Part shown: positions 8,915 to 21,065 of the stretch, in pieces
Position numbering within the stretch: the first letter of the stretch is position 1
Layout of the letters: each line of letters begins with the position of its first letter
NCBI RefSeq assembly: GCF_029888045.1
Contig: NZ_JARXRN010000029.1
Location: forward strand, 1 to 58,006
Origin: Luteimonas rhizosphaericola
Lineage (GTDB): Bacteria; Pseudomonadota; Gammaproteobacteria; Xanthomonadales; Xanthomonadaceae
DNA length: 58,006 nt
Direction of reading: 5' to 3'
Position numbers and translations under genes: made by a program
Notes under the pieces: generated by a model
The model's input: only the letters and a program-made list of their open reading frames with translations
Told to the model about the DNA's origin: nothing
Database searches by the model: none

Positions 8915-10831
8915 ATGTCGCAGACATCCTCCCAGCCGCCGCAAGGGTCGGGCTCGCCATCGCACGGCCACGGCCGCGTCGGCCTGGCGGGACTGATCGT
9001 CGGCGCCATCGGCGTCGTCTTCGGCGACATCGGCACCAGCCCGCTGTACACGATCCGCGAGGCGTTCTCGCCTCACTACGGGCTGACCGCGCAGCACGAC
9101 ACCGTGCTCGGCCTGCTGTCGATGATCTTCTGGGCGCTGACGATCGTGGTCACGCTCAAGTACGTGACCATCATCATGCGCGCCGACAACGACGGCGAGG
9201 GCGGCATCATGGCGCTGATGGCGCTCGCCCAGCGCTGTTTCCCGAAGAACTCGCGGCCCGCCTACCTGGTCGGCATCTTCGGCATCTTCGGCGCCTCGCT
9301 GTTCTTCAGCGACGGGGTGATCACGCCCGCGATCTCGGTCCTTTCCGCGGTCGAAGGCCTGGAAGTGATCGCGCCACGACTGCACGACTGGATCGTGCCG
9401 GTGTCGCTGGTGGTCCTGGTGAGCCTGTTCGCCACCCAGCGCTTCGGCACCGCCAAGGTCGGGCGGGTGTTCGGGCCGATCACCCTGCTCTGGTTCCTGT
9501 CGCTGGCGGTGCTCGGGGTCGCGAACATCCTGCACGAACCGGAGGTGCTGCACGCGATCAATCCCTACTGGGCGGTGCACTTCTTCGTCGACCACACCTG
9601 GGGCGGGGTGTTCATCCTGGGCGCGGTCATCCTCGCGGTGACCGGTGGCGAGGCGATCTACACCGACATGGGCCACTTCGGCGCCAAGCCGATCCGCTAC
9701 GCCTGGTACTTCTTCGTGCTGCCGTCGCTGATGCTCAACTACCTGGGCCAGGGCGCGCTGGTGCTGGAGGATCCGGCCGCGATCCGCAATCCGTTCTACG
9801 TGGGCGTGCCGGAATGGGCGCGGTGGCCGATGCTGGTGCTGGCCACGATGGCCACCGTGATCGCGTCGCAGGCGGTCATCACCGGCGGCTTCTCGGTCGT
9901 GCGCCAGGCCATGCAGCTGGGCTACATCCCGCGGATGCGGATCAACCACACCTCCAGCGACACCATCGGGCAGATCTACATCCCGGCGGTGAACTGGACC
10001 ATGATGGTCATCGTCATCGCGCTGGTGCTCGGCTTCCGCACCTCCTCGGCGCTGGCGACCGCGTACGGCATCTCGGTCTCGATGACGATGCTGATCGACA
10101 CCCTGCTGCTCGCCATCGTCGCGCGTGCACTGTGGCCGCGGTGGCGCAGGTGGGTGGTGCCGCTGTGCGCGCTGTTCCTGGTCATCGACGTGGCGTTCGT
10201 GGTCGCGAACGGCGCCAAGATCCTGCAGGGCGGGTGGTTCCCGGTCGTGCTCGGCGCGGTGCTGTTCACGATGCTGCGGACGTGGCGCCGTGGCCGCGAC
10301 ATCCTGCGCGAGGAGATGCAGAAGGAAGGCATCCGGCTGGACACGTTCATTCCCGGGCTCATGCTGGCGCCCCCGGTGCGGGTGGAAGGCACGGCGGTGT
10401 TCATGACCAGCGACCGCGGCGTGGTTCCCCACGCCTTGCTGCACAACCTCAAGCACAACAAGGTGCTGCACGAGCGCAACGTGTTCCTGACCGTCGAGAC
10501 CCTGTCGGTTCCCTACTCGCACAAGCGGCTGAAGATCGAGGAGGTCGGGGAGGGCTTCTACCGCGTGCTGATCCGGTTCGGCTTCATGGAAACGCCGGAC
10601 GTGCCGCGCGCCCTGATGGCCGCGTCCGACGTCAGCGACCTGTGCTTCGATCCGATGGACACCACGTTCTTCGCGAGCCGCGAGACGATCGTGGCCGGGA
10701 AGCATCGGGGCATGCCGGTATGGCGTGACAAGCTGTTCGCGCTCATGCACAGGAACGCGGCGCCGGCGTCGGGGTTCTTCCGCATCCCGGGCAACCGGCT
10801 GGTGGAGCTGGGCACGCAGGTGGAGATCTAG
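8915..10831 (+). CDS. kup: Low-affinity potassium uptake protein Kup
   Basis: This 638-residue protein is a KUP/HAK-family K+ importer, driven by proton symport. The family hallmark [14 protein letters not shown] follows the first hydrophobic segment near residue 40. About twelve membrane spans are visible up to residue 445 or so, followed by a cytoplasmic C-terminal domain ([29 protein letters not shown]). In Xanthomonas kup sits between ruvA and ruvB; here it is followed by convergent ktrA with only 4 bp between the stops. Confidence 0.95.
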   Translation: MSQTSSQPPQGSGSPSHGHGRVGLAGLIVGAIGVVFGDIGTSPLYTIREAFSPHYGLTAQHDTVLGLLSMIFWALTIVVTLKYVTIIMRADNDGEGGIMALMALAQRCFPKNSRPAYLVGIFGIFGASLFFSDGVITPAISVLSAVEGLEVIAPRLHDWIVPVSLVVLVSLFATQRFGTAKVGRVFGPITLLWFLSLAVLGVANILHEPEVLHAINPYWAVHFFVDHTWGGVFILGAVILAVTGGEAIYTDMGHFGAKPIRYAWYFFVLPSLMLNYLGQGALVLEDPAAIRNPFYVGVPEWARWPMLVLATMATVIASQAVITGGFSVVRQAMQLGYIPRMRINHTSSDTIGQIYIPAVNWTMMVIVIALVLGFRTSSALATAYGISVSMTMLIDTLLLAIVARALWPRWRRWVVPLCALFLVIDVAFVVANGAKILQGGWFPVVLGAVLFTMLRTWRRGRDILREEMQKEGIRLDTFIPGLMLAPPVRVEGTAVFMTSDRGVVPHALLHNLKHNKVLHERNVFLTVETLSVPYSHKRLKIEEVGEGFYRVLIRFGFMETPDVPRALMAASDVSDLCFDPMDTTFFASRETIVAGKHRGMPVWRDKLFALMHRNAAPASGFFRIPGNRLVELGTQVEI

Positions 10832-10835
10832 CGGC

Positions 10836-11516
10836 TCACGCCACCGCGGAGAAGCGTTCGACCTGCGCGGTAGGCCCGGAGACGATGAGCACGTCGCCAT
10901 CCTCGACGATGGTGTCGGCCTTGGCGTAGATGAAGTCCCGGCGCCCGCGCTTGATCCCGACGATGGTGACGCCATGGCGGGTGCGCAGCGCCGATTCACT
11001 CAGCGTCTTCCCGGCGGCCTCGCGCGGCGCGCGGGTCTTGGCGATCGCGAAGCCGTCGTCGAACTCGATGAAATCGATCATCTTGCCGGTGACCAGGTGC
11101 GCCACGCGCTCGCCCATCGCGGCCTCGGGATAGACCACGTGGTGGGCGCCGGTGCGCTCGAGGATGCGGCCGTGCTTGGTGCTGGTGGCCTTGGCCCAGA
11201 TGTCCGGCACCCCGAGCTCCTCCAGCGCCAGCACCGTCAGCACGCTGGCCTCGATGTCGGTGCCGATGCCCACCACCACATGGGCGAAGTCCTGCAGCCC
11301 GAGCTGGCGCAGCGCCTCGGTCGCGGTGCCGTCGGCCTGCACCACGTGGGTCAGGCGGTCGGCCCAGCGCTGGACGAGATCGGGGTTCTCGTCGATGCCG
11401 AGCACCTCGTGCCCCAGGTGCAGCAGGGAACTGGCGACCGCGCTGCCGAAGCGGCCCAGCCCGATGACCGCCACGCTGCCGTCGAGCGCGTGCGCGCGGG
11501 AAGTGGTACTAGCCAA
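10836..11516 (-). CDS. ktrA: Potassium channel regulator KtrA/TrkA-like
   Basis: This 226-residue cytoplasmic protein has an RCK_N (Rossmann) domain with the nucleotide loop VIGLGRFGSAVA near residues 17-28, and a C-terminal RCK_C domain from about 145. One RCK_N/RCK_C unit matches KtrA rather than the doubled TrkA. It would gate the membrane partner encoded just upstream; the two genes overlap by 8 bp and are clearly an operon. ATP/ADP binding is expected from the family. Confidence 0.9.
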   Translation of the reverse strand: MASTTSRAHALDGSVAVIGLGRFGSAVASSLLHLGHEVLGIDENPDLVQRWADRLTHVVQADGTATEALRQLGLQDFAHVVVGIGTDIEASVLTVLALEELGVPDIWAKATSTKHGRILERTGAHHVVYPEAAMGERVAHLVTGKMIDFIEFDDGFAIAKTRAPREAAGKTLSESALRTRHGVTIVGIKRGRRDFIYAKADTIVEDGDVLIVSGPTAQVERFSAVA

Positions 11517-12840
11517 CGATCGGGCGCTCCTGTGGATAGCGGTAGGCCGGTGGCTGACGGCGCAGCGCCAGCGCGGTCACCAGGGTTACCGACCCGACGC
11601 GGCCGACGAACATCAGCACGATCAGGATACCTTGCCCCGCGGGCGGCAGCGTGGGGGTGACCCCCGTGGACAGCCCCACGGTGGCCGCCGCGGAGATCGC
11701 CTCGAACACCGCATCCTCCACGGCGAGGTCGGTCACGCTCAGGAGCGCCAGCGCGCCGAAGGCAACCACGGTCAGCGCCATCAGCACCACGGTCAGCGCC
11801 AGCCGCAGGGTCTCCTCCGGCACCCGGCGACGGAACACCACCGTGTCGCGGCTGCCGCGCGCCTCCGCCCACACCGCGTAGCCCAGCAACATGAATGTGG
11901 TCAGCTTGATGCCGCCGGCAGTCCCGGCGCTGCCGCCGCCGATGAACATCAGCGCCCAGTTCACCGCCTGCGTTTCGACCTGCATCGCACCCACGTCGAC
12001 GGTGTTGAACCCCGCGGTACGCGCGGCCACCGAGTGGAACAGCGATCCCAGCAGCCGCTCGGGAATGGCGAGCGCGCCGAAGGTGGCCGGGTTGTGCCAC
12101 TCGTACACGCCGATCAGCGCCGCCCCACCGGCCACCAGCAGCGCGCTGCCGTAGAGCGTCAGGCGCGTGTGCACGGACCAGCGCCGCCAGTCCATGCGCC
12201 GTCGCCACAACTCGTTGATGACGGGAAAGCCCAGCCCGCCCAGCAGCACCGCCAGGGTGATGGGCAGGATGATCAGGGCGTCGCCCGCCCACGAGACCAG
12301 GCTGTCGGACCGGGTCGAGAAGCCGGCGTTGTTGAAGGCCGACACCGCGTGGAACAGCCCATCCCACAGCGCCTGGCCCCAGGGCAGGCCATAGGCCAGG
12401 TGCAGCCGCAGCGCCAGCACCAGGGTCGTCGCGCCTTCCACCGCCACCGTTACCAGCACCACCATCCGCAGCACGTCGCGCACGTCGCCGAGCTGCACCC
12501 CGCGCGTTTCCGCCTGCGCCGCCAGCCGCGATTCCAGCCCCAGGCGGCCGGCGACCAGCAGGCCCAGCAGGGTGGCCCCGGTCATGATGCCGAAGCCGCC
12601 GGCCTGGAACAGCGCGAGGATGATCCACTGCCCCAGCCCCGACCAGTAGGTCGGGGTGTCGACCACGATCAGCCCGGTCACGCACACCGCTGAGGTCGAG
12701 GTGAACAACGCCGTGAGCAGCGGGGCGCCGACGCCGCCGGTGCGCGCGGCGGGCAGCATCAGCAGCGCCGTGCCGATCGCGATCAGGGCCAGGAACCCCA
12801 GCGGAACCAGCCGCGCCGGATGGCGGATACCCGTACGCAA
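11509..12840 (-). CDS. ktrB: Potassium uptake channel subunit KtrB/TrkH-like
   Basis: This 443-residue integral membrane protein has the four pore-loop repeats of the SKT superfamily. Selectivity-filter glycines are visible in TSAVCVTGLIV, NNAGFS, RTAGFNTVD and GGSAGTAGGIK. The size and the paired small RCK protein indicate a Ktr system for Na+-dependent K+ import. It begins MRTGIRHPARLVPLGFLAL. It is the first gene of the ktrB-ktrA operon and faces kup, giving two K+ importers back to back. Confidence 0.9.
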   Translation of the reverse strand: MRTGIRHPARLVPLGFLALIAIGTALLMLPAARTGGVGAPLLTALFTSTSAVCVTGLIVVDTPTYWSGLGQWIILALFQAGGFGIMTGATLLGLLVAGRLGLESRLAAQAETRGVQLGDVRDVLRMVVLVTVAVEGATTLVLALRLHLAYGLPWGQALWDGLFHAVSAFNNAGFSTRSDSLVSWAGDALIILPITLAVLLGGLGFPVINELWRRRMDWRRWSVHTRLTLYGSALLVAGGAALIGVYEWHNPATFGALAIPERLLGSLFHSVAARTAGFNTVDVGAMQVETQAVNWALMFIGGGSAGTAGGIKLTTFMLLGYAVWAEARGSRDTVVFRRRVPEETLRLALTVVLMALTVVAFGALALLSVTDLAVEDAVFEAISAAATVGLSTGVTPTLPPAGQGILIVLMFVGRVGSVTLVTALALRRQPPAYRYPQERPIVG

Positions 12841-13003
12841 GGCGGACTCCGTAGCGGATGAAGGACCGCCGGGTGCAATTCTGCCACCGCACGGCCGCCG
12901 ATTCCCGTTGCCGCGCGCTGGCCGGCACGACTGCGTCGTGCACCGGGTTCAAGTTCCTGCCCCCGCGGCCGCTAAGTCCTGCGAGTGCCCGAAGGCGCAA
13001 CGC

Positions 13004-14293
13004 ATGACCCTGCTCCAGCCGATCGTCCCGAGTTCGCCCCTGCCGCAGCGCGTGCTGCTGGTGGAGAACTCGCGCGCGTACGTGCAGGCGGTGGCGGGGG
13101 CGATCGAGCAGAAGCTCGAGCTGCCGGTGATGGTGGCCTCGACCCTGGCCGAGGCCCGTGCCCTGCTGGCGCGCCACGACGACTGGTTCCTGGCGCTGAC
13201 CGGCCTGGTGCTGGCCGATGGCGACCGCGACGAGGTGGTCAACTGCTTCCTCGAACGCGGCCTGTCGACCGTGGTGGTCACCGGCGTCTACGACGAGGAC
13301 CTGCGCGAGCGCATGCTGCGGCGGCGGGTGATCGACTTCGTGCTCAAGAACACGCCGGGCAGCCTGGACTACATCGTCTGGCTGGTGAAGCGGCTCGAGC
13401 GCAACCGGCGCATCTCCGCGCTGGTGGTGGACGATTCGGCCGCGGCGCGCATGCACGCGGCCGCGCTGCTGGAGACCTACGGCTACCGCGTGGTGCAGGC
13501 GGCCGATGGCGAGGCCGCGCTGCGGGTGCTCGAGCGCGACCCGACCATCCGCCTGGCGATGGTCGACCAGGAGATGCCCGGCATGCAGGGCGTGGAGCTC
13601 ACGCGCCGGCTGCGCGCGCTGCGCGCCCGCGACCGGGTGGCCGTGATCGGGGTGTCGGGACGCGAGGATCCGGACCTGGTGGCGCGCTTCCTCAAGAGCG
13701 GCGCCAACGATTTCCTGCGCAAGCCCTATTCGCGCGAGGAGTTCTTCTGCCGGGTGTCGCAGAACGTCGACCAGCTCGAGCTGATCGGCACCCTCCAGGA
13801 CCTGGCCACCCGCGACTTCCTCACCGGACTGCCGAACCGGCGCCATTTCCTCGAGAACGCCGAACGCCTGGTACCGCAGATGCGCGGCGCGCGTCGGCCG
13901 CTGGCGATGGCGATCCTCGACATCGACCACTTCAAGCGCATCAACGACGGCTGGGGGCACGAGGCCGGCGACCACGCCCTGCGCGCGGTGGCGACCGCGC
14001 TGTCGGCGCACGCGCGGCCCGAGGACCACGTCGCCCGCTTCGGCGGCGAGGAATTCTGCCTGCTGGTGCCGGACCTCGCAGAGGACGCGCTGGAAGACTA
14101 CTTCGACGGCCTGCGCCGGCGGATCGAGGACCTGAGCGTGCCGACGCCGTCGGGTGAGGTGCGCATGACGGTGAGCATCGGCGTGCGCACGGCCGCCGGC
14201 GGTGAGGAGTTGCACCGGCTGCTGGCCGAGGCCGACCGGCGGCTGTACCTGGCCAAGGCGGGCGGGCGCAACCGCGTGGTTGCGGCGGGGTAG
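13004..14293 (+). CDS. Response regulator with tandem REC and GGDEF domains (diguanylate cyclase)
   Basis: This 429-residue protein has REC1 (about 14-125), REC2 (about 141-262) and a C-terminal GGDEF domain (about 270-428). The active site is GGEEF at 347-351 in RFGGEEF, so synthesis of cyclic di-GMP is expected. REC2 keeps the phosphoacceptor position (Asp188 in MVDQEMPG). REC1 lacks the usual acidic pair (LLVENSRAY) and the Asp at the acceptor position (ALTGLVLADG), so it is probably a non-phosphorylated module. No partner kinase is adjacent. Confidence 0.92.
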   Translation: MTLLQPIVPSSPLPQRVLLVENSRAYVQAVAGAIEQKLELPVMVASTLAEARALLARHDDWFLALTGLVLADGDRDEVVNCFLERGLSTVVVTGVYDEDLRERMLRRRVIDFVLKNTPGSLDYIVWLVKRLERNRRISALVVDDSAAARMHAAALLETYGYRVVQAADGEAALRVLERDPTIRLAMVDQEMPGMQGVELTRRLRALRARDRVAVIGVSGREDPDLVARFLKSGANDFLRKPYSREEFFCRVSQNVDQLELIGTLQDLATRDFLTGLPNRRHFLENAERLVPQMRGARRPLAMAILDIDHFKRINDGWGHEAGDHALRAVATALSAHARPEDHVARFGGEEFCLLVPDLAEDALEDYFDGLRRRIEDLSVPTPSGEVRMTVSIGVRTAAGGEELHRLLAEADRRLYLAKAGGRNRVVAAG

Positions 14294-14443
14294 GCACTCC
14301 TGCGATCAGTTTCTCCGGGCTAGGCCTCGGCCCGGGCGCTGCGGGCAGCGGCTACGGCAAACTCATGCGGGAGGGCTTCCCCACGGGGCCCGCTTCTCGC
14401 AATTGCCGCTGGAATTTGCGGCGCGCGCCCCAACCTCATGCGG

Positions 14444-15451
14444 ATGTCGACCCAAGCCCCCCGCATTCCCTACGCCGTCCTCGACCTAGCCCCGGTGACC
14501 GAAGGCAGCACGCCGGCCGAGTCCTTCGCCAACTCGCTCGACCTGGCCCGCCACGCCGAGTCGCTGGGCTATTCGCGCTACTGGCTGGCCGAACACCACA
14601 ACATGCCCGGCATCGCCAGCGCCGCGACCGCGGTGCTGATCGGCCATATCGCCGGCGGCACCTCGCGCATCCGCGTCGGCGCCGGCGGGGTGATGCTGCC
14701 CAACCACGCGCCGCTGCAGGTGGCCGAGCAGTTCGGCACCCTGGCCTCGCTGTACCCGGGGCGCATCGACCTCGGCCTGGGGCGCGCACCCGGCACCGAC
14801 CAGCCGACCACGCGCGCGCTGCGCCGCTATTACGCCGGCGCGGACGCGTTCCCGTCCGACGTGATGGAGCTGCTGCGGTATTTCGAACCCGCGCAGCCCG
14901 GCCAGCCTGTGCAGGCGGTGCCGGGCGCCGGCCTCGACGTGCCGGTGTGGATCCTGGGCTCGAGCCTGTTCGGCGCCCAGCTCGCTGCCTCGCTCGGCCT
15001 CCCGTACGCATTCGCGTCGCACTTCGCGCCGGCGGCGATGACCGAGGCGCTGGCGCTCTACCACCGCGATTTCCGCCCGTCGAAGTACCTGCGCCAGCCG
15101 CACGCGATGCTGGCGCTGAACGTGGTCGCCGCCGACACCCGCGCCGAGGCCCAGCGCCTGTTCACCACCCAGCAGCAGAGCTTCGTGCGCCTGCGCCGCG
15201 GCACGCCGGGCCTGATCCCGCCGCCGGTCGACGATATCGAGGCGTTCTGGACTCCGCAGGAGAAGGCGATGGTGGCGCAGGCACTGTCCTGCGCCGTGGT
15301 CGGCGACCCGCAGGACGTGCGCGAGGGCATCGCCGCCTTCGCCGCCGCGCACCGGCCCGACGAGCTGATGCTCACCGCCAACATCTTCGACCACGCCGCG
15401 CGCCGGCATTCGTTCGCGCTGGCCGCGGCGGCATTCGCGCGCGCGGCATGA
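14444..15451 (+). CDS. LLM-class flavin-dependent oxidoreductase (luciferase-like)
   Basis: This is a luciferase-like monooxygenase-fold protein of about 335 residues. The conserved group [25 protein letters not shown] near residues 45-70 and [14 protein letters not shown] near 108-121 are typical of the YhbW/MsnO8 subgroup. FMN would be the cofactor; the substrate is unknown. An ATG six bases upstream (14438) is an alternative start. It stands alone between the GGDEF gene and the nap operon. Confidence 0.88.
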   Translation: MSTQAPRIPYAVLDLAPVTEGSTPAESFANSLDLARHAESLGYSRYWLAEHHNMPGIASAATAVLIGHIAGGTSRIRVGAGGVMLPNHAPLQVAEQFGTLASLYPGRIDLGLGRAPGTDQPTTRALRRYYAGADAFPSDVMELLRYFEPAQPGQPVQAVPGAGLDVPVWILGSSLFGAQLAASLGLPYAFASHFAPAAMTEALALYHRDFRPSKYLRQPHAMLALNVVAADTRAEAQRLFTTQQQSFVRLRRGTPGLIPPPVDDIEAFWTPQEKAMVAQALSCAVVGDPQDVREGIAAFAAAHRPDELMLTANIFDHAARRHSFALAAAAFARAA

Positions 15452-15590
15452 TGCAGTGCAGCGTGCGCGGCGCATGCGTGATCGCGTTCGCATCCGTGCG
15501 GCGCGATGGCTGGACACGGGTGGTGGCGGTCGCGGACACGGAGTAGGCTAGGCCGCAGCACGCCACGTTTCGATCAGGGAGCGACTCGCC

Positions 15591-15758
15591 TTGGAAGTGC
15601 AGGCCGGCCAACCGGGCAAGCGGCGGGAACTGATCCTGTTCCTGTTCATCACCGTGGTGCTGTTTCCGCTGCTCTCCGTCCTGATCGTGGGCGGCTACGG
15701 CTTCGCCGTGTGGATCTACCAGATGATCGCCGGTCCGCCCGGTCCGCCGGTGCAGTGA
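15591..15758 (+). CDS. napE: Periplasmic nitrate reductase subunit NapE
   Basis: A 55-residue small membrane protein. One transmembrane segment (ELILFLFITVVLFPLLSVLI) is followed by GGYGFAVWIYQMIAGPPGPP, the diagnostic NapE C-terminus. The start is a TTG at 15591, supported by AGGGAG at 15576-15581 nine bases upstream; a GTG at 15597 is the alternative. It is the first gene of the nap operon. Its exact function is unknown. Confidence 0.85.
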   Translation: MEVQAGQPGKRRELILFLFITVVLFPLLSVLIVGGYGFAVWIYQMIAGPPGPPVQ

Positions 15759-15936
15759 GCGCGATGGCGATCGTGGGCGGCAGTGGGATCGCAGGGCTCC
15801 GGGTCGCCCCGCGTACGATTCCGCGGTCCCGGCCCGCGCGTGCGCATGCGCAGTGGGCGGTATCTCGTCGTCGGGCCTCGGCACGCGCCGGCGTCGCCGC
15901 GGGTCGCGCGGCCTGTCATCGGCAGGTGCGGCGGCA

Positions 15937-16245
15937 ATGAAGGGCCGCGACGGTCCGCCCGCAAGCGAATGGCATGTCGCCAGCCTCGTGGTGCGCCACC
16001 GTCCCGACGCGATTCCCGCGCTCGCCACCGCCATCGCCGCCGCGCCCGGGTTCGAGCTCGCGCTGCAGGACCCGACCCGCAGCGTCCTGCTGCTCGAATG
16101 CGGCGGCACGTCCGTCGTGATGGATGGCATCGACCGGCTCAATGCCGTGCCCGGTATCTACGCCGTCAACCTCGTCTACCACCACGTCGAACCGCAGCCG
16201 CCCGACGACGGGCCGGCGGTCGCCTCCGCGGAGTCCATACGATGA
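15937..16245 (+). CDS. napD: NapA maturation chaperone NapD
   Basis: A 102-residue cytoplasmic chaperone that binds the twin-arginine signal of NapA before export. The ferredoxin-like fold is seen in [22 protein letters not shown] and [14 protein letters not shown]. The start at 15937 is chosen because the upstream frame is Arg/Ser-rich without similarity. The stop overlaps the napA start (ATGA). The 178 bp between napE and napD, where napF lies in many operons, holds no ferredoxin-like gene. Confidence 0.9.
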   Translation: MKGRDGPPASEWHVASLVVRHRPDAIPALATAIAAAPGFELALQDPTRSVLLLECGGTSVVMDGIDRLNAVPGIYAVNLVYHHVEPQPPDDGPAVASAESIR

Positions 16246-18743
16246 GCACCAGCCGCCGTGACTTCATCCGCAACAGCGCCATCGCCAGCGCCGCCATGGC
16301 GGCGGGCATGCCGCTGCCCGCCCAGCTGGCGGATCCGGTGATGGAAGACAGCGCGGGGCTGAAGTGGAGCAAGGCGCCATGCCGCTACTGCGGCACGGGC
16401 TGCGGGATCAACGTCGCGGTGCACAACGGCCGGGTGGTCGCCACGCACGGGGACGTGCATGCCGAGGTCAACCGGGGGCTGAACTGCGTCAAGGGCTACT
16501 TTCTGTCCAAGGTGATGTACGGAGCCGACCGGCTCACCACGCCGCTGCTGCGCAAGAAGAACGGGGTCTACGACAAGCAGGGCGACTTCACTCCGGTGGA
16601 CTGGGAGGAAGCGTTCGACGTGATGGCGGAGAAGTTCCGCGCCGTGCTCAGGGCCAAGGGCGGCGACGGCATCGGCATGTTCGGCTCCGGGCAGTGGACG
16701 GTGTGGGAGGGCTATGCGGCCAACAAGCTGATGAAGGCCGGCTTCCGCAGCAACCACATCGACCCCAACGCGCGCCACTGCATGGCCTCGGCGGTCACCG
16801 GCTTCATGCGGACCTTCGGCATGGACGAGCCGATGGGCTGCTACGACGACATCGAGGCCGCGGATGCGTTCGTGCTGTGGGGCTCGAACATGGCCGAGAT
16901 GCACCCGATCCTGTGGACGCGCGTCACCGACCGGCGGCTGTCGAATGCGCACGTCAAGGTGGCGGTGCTGTCGACCTTCGAGCACCGCAGCTTCGACCTG
17001 GCCGACATCCCGATGGTGTTCAGGCCGCAGACCGACCTGGTGATCCTGAACTACATCGCCAACCACATCATCCAGTCGGGGCAGGTCAACCGCGAATTCG
17101 TCGACCGGCACACCAGCTTCAAGCGCGGCAACGACGACATCGGCTACGGCCTGCGCCCGGAGCATCCGTTGCAGGCGGCGGCGAAGAACGCCGGCGATCC
17201 CAACGGCGGCACCGCGATCGATTTCGACGAGTTCGCGCGCTTCGTGGCGCCGTACACGCTCGAGCGCACGGTGGAGATGACGGGCGTCGAGCGCGGCTGG
17301 CTGCAGCAGCTCGCGGAGCTGTACGCGGATCCGAAGGTCAAGGTGATGTCCTTCTGGACCATGGGCTTCAACCAGCACACGCGCGGCACGTGGGCCAACA
17401 ACATGGTCTACAACATCCACCTGCTGACCGGGAAGATCGCGACGCCCGGCAACAGTCCGTTCTCGCTGACCGGACAGCCTTCGGCCTGCGGCACCGCGCG
17501 CGAGGTCGGCACCTTCAGCCACCGCCTGCCGGCGGACATGGTGGTGACCAATCCCGAGCACCGCCACCACGCCGAGGAGATCTGGAAGATTCCGCACGGG
17601 ATCATCAAGGACAAGATCGGCTACCACGCGGTCGAGCACAACCGCGCGCTCAAGGACGGCAAGCTCAACGCCTACTGGGTGCAGGTCAACAACAACATGC
17701 AGGCCGCGGCCAACCTGCTCGAGGAGGGGTATCCCGGCTATCGCAACCCGGACAACTTCATCGTCGTGTCCGATGCCTATCCGACCGTCACCTGCCAGGC
17801 GGCCGACCTGATCCTGCCCTCGGCCATGTGGGTGGAGAAGGAGGGGGCCTACGGCAACGCCGAGCGCCGCACCCACTTCTGGCACCAGCTGGTCGACCCG
17901 CCCGGCGAGGCGCGATCGGACCTGTGGCAGTTGATGGAGTTCTCCAAGCGCTTCACCACCGACGAGTGCTGGCCGGCGGAGATCCTGGCCGCACACCCGG
18001 AGTTCCGCGGCAGGACCCTGTTCGACGTGCTCTACCGCAACGGCAAGGTCGACGCGTTCGGCGTCGACCAGATCGAGGCCGGTTACGCCAACCGCGAGGC
18101 CGAGGCCTTCGGCTTCTACGTGCAGAAGGGACTGTTCGAGGAGTACGCGGAATTCGGCCGCGGCCATGCGCACGACCTCGCGCCCTTCGACACCTACCAC
18201 CAGGTGCGTGGCCTGCGTTGGCCGGTCGTCGATGGCAAGGAGACGCGCTGGCGCTACCGCGAGGGCGCCGATCCGTACGTCAAGCCGGGCAGGGGTTTCG
18301 AGTTCTACGGCAATCCGGATGGCCGCGCGGTGATCTGGGCGCTGCCCTACGAGCCGCCTGCCGAGTCGCCCGACGACGAATACGACCTGTGGCTGGTCAC
18401 CGGGCGCGTGCTGGAGCACTGGCATTCGGGCTCGATGACCATGCGCGTCCCCGAGCTGTACCGCAGCTTCCCGTCGGCGGTGGTGTTCATGCACCCCGAC
18501 GACGCGCGCGACCGCGGTCTCAAGCGCGGCGACGAGGTGTCGGTGGCCTCGCGCCGCGGTGCGATGCGCACGCGCGTGGAGACGCGCGGACGCAACCGCA
18601 TGCCGCGCGGGGTGATCTTCGTGCCCTGGTTCGACGCGGCGCAGCTGATCAACAAGGTCACGCTCGATGCCACCGATCCGATCTCGAAGCAGACCGACTT
18701 CAAGAAGTGCGCGGCCCGCGTGGTCGCCGTGGGAGGGGCCTGA
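16242..18743 (+). CDS. napA: Periplasmic nitrate reductase catalytic subunit NapA
   Basis: This 833-residue molybdoenzyme reduces nitrate to nitrite in the periplasm. The twin-arginine signal SRRDFIR is at residues 4-10. Four cysteines (47, 50, 54, 82) bind the [4Fe-4S] cluster. The Mo-bis-MGD ligand is Cys180 in RHCMASA. Later MGD-binding and C-terminal domains are intact up to [11 protein letters not shown]. The length is normal. It overlaps napD by 4 bp, and napB follows after 1 bp. Electrons should come from NapC through NapB. Confidence 0.97.
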   Translation: MSTSRRDFIRNSAIASAAMAAGMPLPAQLADPVMEDSAGLKWSKAPCRYCGTGCGINVAVHNGRVVATHGDVHAEVNRGLNCVKGYFLSKVMYGADRLTTPLLRKKNGVYDKQGDFTPVDWEEAFDVMAEKFRAVLRAKGGDGIGMFGSGQWTVWEGYAANKLMKAGFRSNHIDPNARHCMASAVTGFMRTFGMDEPMGCYDDIEAADAFVLWGSNMAEMHPILWTRVTDRRLSNAHVKVAVLSTFEHRSFDLADIPMVFRPQTDLVILNYIANHIIQSGQVNREFVDRHTSFKRGNDDIGYGLRPEHPLQAAAKNAGDPNGGTAIDFDEFARFVAPYTLERTVEMTGVERGWLQQLAELYADPKVKVMSFWTMGFNQHTRGTWANNMVYNIHLLTGKIATPGNSPFSLTGQPSACGTAREVGTFSHRLPADMVVTNPEHRHHAEEIWKIPHGIIKDKIGYHAVEHNRALKDGKLNAYWVQVNNNMQAAANLLEEGYPGYRNPDNFIVVSDAYPTVTCQAADLILPSAMWVEKEGAYGNAERRTHFWHQLVDPPGEARSDLWQLMEFSKRFTTDECWPAEILAAHPEFRGRTLFDVLYRNGKVDAFGVDQIEAGYANREAEAFGFYVQKGLFEEYAEFGRGHAHDLAPFDTYHQVRGLRWPVVDGKETRWRYREGADPYVKPGRGFEFYGNPDGRAVIWALPYEPPAESPDDEYDLWLVTGRVLEHWHSGSMTMRVPELYRSFPSAVVFMHPDDARDRGLKRGDEVSVASRRGAMRTRVETRGRNRMPRGVIFVPWFDAAQLINKVTLDATDPISKQTDFKKCAARVVAVGGA

Positions 18744-18744
18744 C

Positions 18745-19287
18745 ATGCGCGCACGCCGGCTCCTGCTCGTCGCCGCGGCGCTCGCCGCGGTGCTGTCCGC
18801 CTGCGGCCGCGACCGCGAACCGCGGCCGCAGGTGGTCGCCCCCGCGCCCGAGGTCGGTGCCCGCGGCAACCCGGCGACCGACATCGACGGCCTGCGCCGG
18901 CATGTGCCGATCACCACGGAGGTGACGCCGCTGCCGATGGCCGTCGTCGAGAACTTCGATCGCCGCCGCGGGCGCGCTTATCCGATGCAGCCGCCGACGA
19001 TCCCGCACAGCATCGACGGCTACCAGGTCGACCTCAACTCCAATCGCTGCATGCTGTGCCACGCGCGCAGCACCGCGGCGCAGTTCCAGGCACCGGAAGT
19101 GAGCGTCACCCACTACATGGACCGCAACGACCAGTTCCTGGCCGAGATCTCGCCAAGGCGCTACTTCTGCGTGCAGTGCCACGTGGTGCAGACCGATGCC
19201 GAGCCGCTGGTGGCGAACGGGTTCCGCGACATCGACAGCCTGCTGCGCGACGAACGCGCCGCCCAGGCCGCGCAGGCGCGGCAATGA
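18745..19287 (+). CDS. napB: Diheme cytochrome c NapB
   Basis: A 180-residue electron-transfer subunit with two heme c sites (CMLCH and CVQCH) and the conserved NapB segment [24 protein letters not shown]. It passes electrons from NapC to NapA. The N-terminal signal ends in LSACGRD, which fits a lipobox with Cys20, so the protein may be a lipoprotein; NapB is usually soluble. It overlaps napC by 4 bp. Confidence 0.95.
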   Translation: MRARRLLLVAAALAAVLSACGRDREPRPQVVAPAPEVGARGNPATDIDGLRRHVPITTEVTPLPMAVVENFDRRRGRAYPMQPPTIPHSIDGYQVDLNSNRCMLCHARSTAAQFQAPEVSVTHYMDRNDQFLAEISPRRYFCVQCHVVQTDAEPLVANGFRDIDSLLRDERAAQAAQARQ

Positions 19288-19934
19288 GCCTCCTGCGGCG
19301 CGCGCTCGACGTCCTGCGCGGGTTCTGGCGCCAGTTCAACGCGCCGGCGCGCTACCTCAGCCTCGGGTTCCTCACCTTGGGCGGCTTCCTGGCCGGCATC
19401 GTGTTCTGGGGCGGCTTCAACACCGCGCTCGAGGCCACCAATACCGAGGCGTTCTGCACCAGCTGCCACGAGATGCGCGACAACGTGTTCGAGGAACTCA
19501 AGACCACGATCCACTACAGCAACCGCTCCGGCGTGCGTGCCACCTGCCCGGACTGCCACGTGCCACACGACTGGACCGACAAGATCGCGCGCAAGATGCA
19601 GGCCTCCAAGGAGGTCTGGGGCAAGATCTTCGGCACCATCAACACGCGCGAGAAGTTCCTCGACCAGCGCCTGGTGCTGGCCACCCACGAATGGGCGCGG
19701 CTGAAGGCGAACGATTCGCTCGAATGCCGCAACTGCCACGACTACGACTCGATGGACCTCACGCGCCAGGCCAGCCGGGCCGCGCGCATCCACCGTACCT
19801 TCCTGGCGACCGGTGCGGCCACGTGCATCGACTGCCACAAGGGCGTGGCGCATCGGCTCCCGCACATGGCGGGGGTGGCGCAGGGCGTGCAGCCGCTGCC
19901 GGCCGGGGAGGCCGCGCCCGCCGCCGCGCACTGA
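19284..19934 (+). CDS. napC: Tetraheme quinol dehydrogenase NapC
   Basis: A 216-residue NapC/NirT-family membrane-anchored cytochrome. One N-terminal transmembrane segment (about 25-45) precedes four CxxCH heme sites: CTSCH, CPDCH, CRNCH and CIDCH. It oxidises quinol and feeds the NapB/NapA pair. Its presence with no napG/napH indicates a NapC-dependent, menaquinone/ubiquinone-linked system. It is the last gene of the operon. Confidence 0.95.
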   Translation: MSLLRRALDVLRGFWRQFNAPARYLSLGFLTLGGFLAGIVFWGGFNTALEATNTEAFCTSCHEMRDNVFEELKTTIHYSNRSGVRATCPDCHVPHDWTDKIARKMQASKEVWGKIFGTINTREKFLDQRLVLATHEWARLKANDSLECRNCHDYDSMDLTRQASRAARIHRTFLATGAATCIDCHKGVAHRLPHMAGVAQGVQPLPAGEAAPAAAH

Positions 19935-19981
19935 AGCGTCCGGGCGGTGCGCGGCTGCGCGGCGCATGCGACCATAGCCCG

Positions 19982-21019
<1,038 letters not shown>

Positions 21020-21065
21020 TGGCGGCGCGGGCAGGGCGGACGGCAGCGCTTTGCGGGGAAGCGGC

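Noticed and set aside
8780..10999. 739-codon minus-strand frame opposite kup
   Set aside because: His/Arg/Asp-rich shadow of the kup coding strand with no domain.
15764..15940. 58-codon ORF between napE and napD as a possible napF
   Set aside because: It lacks any ferredoxin cysteine motif and is Arg/Ala-rich; probably chance.
16176..18917. 913-codon minus-strand frame opposite napA
   Set aside because: Mirror of napA codon bias; napA is certain from its motifs.
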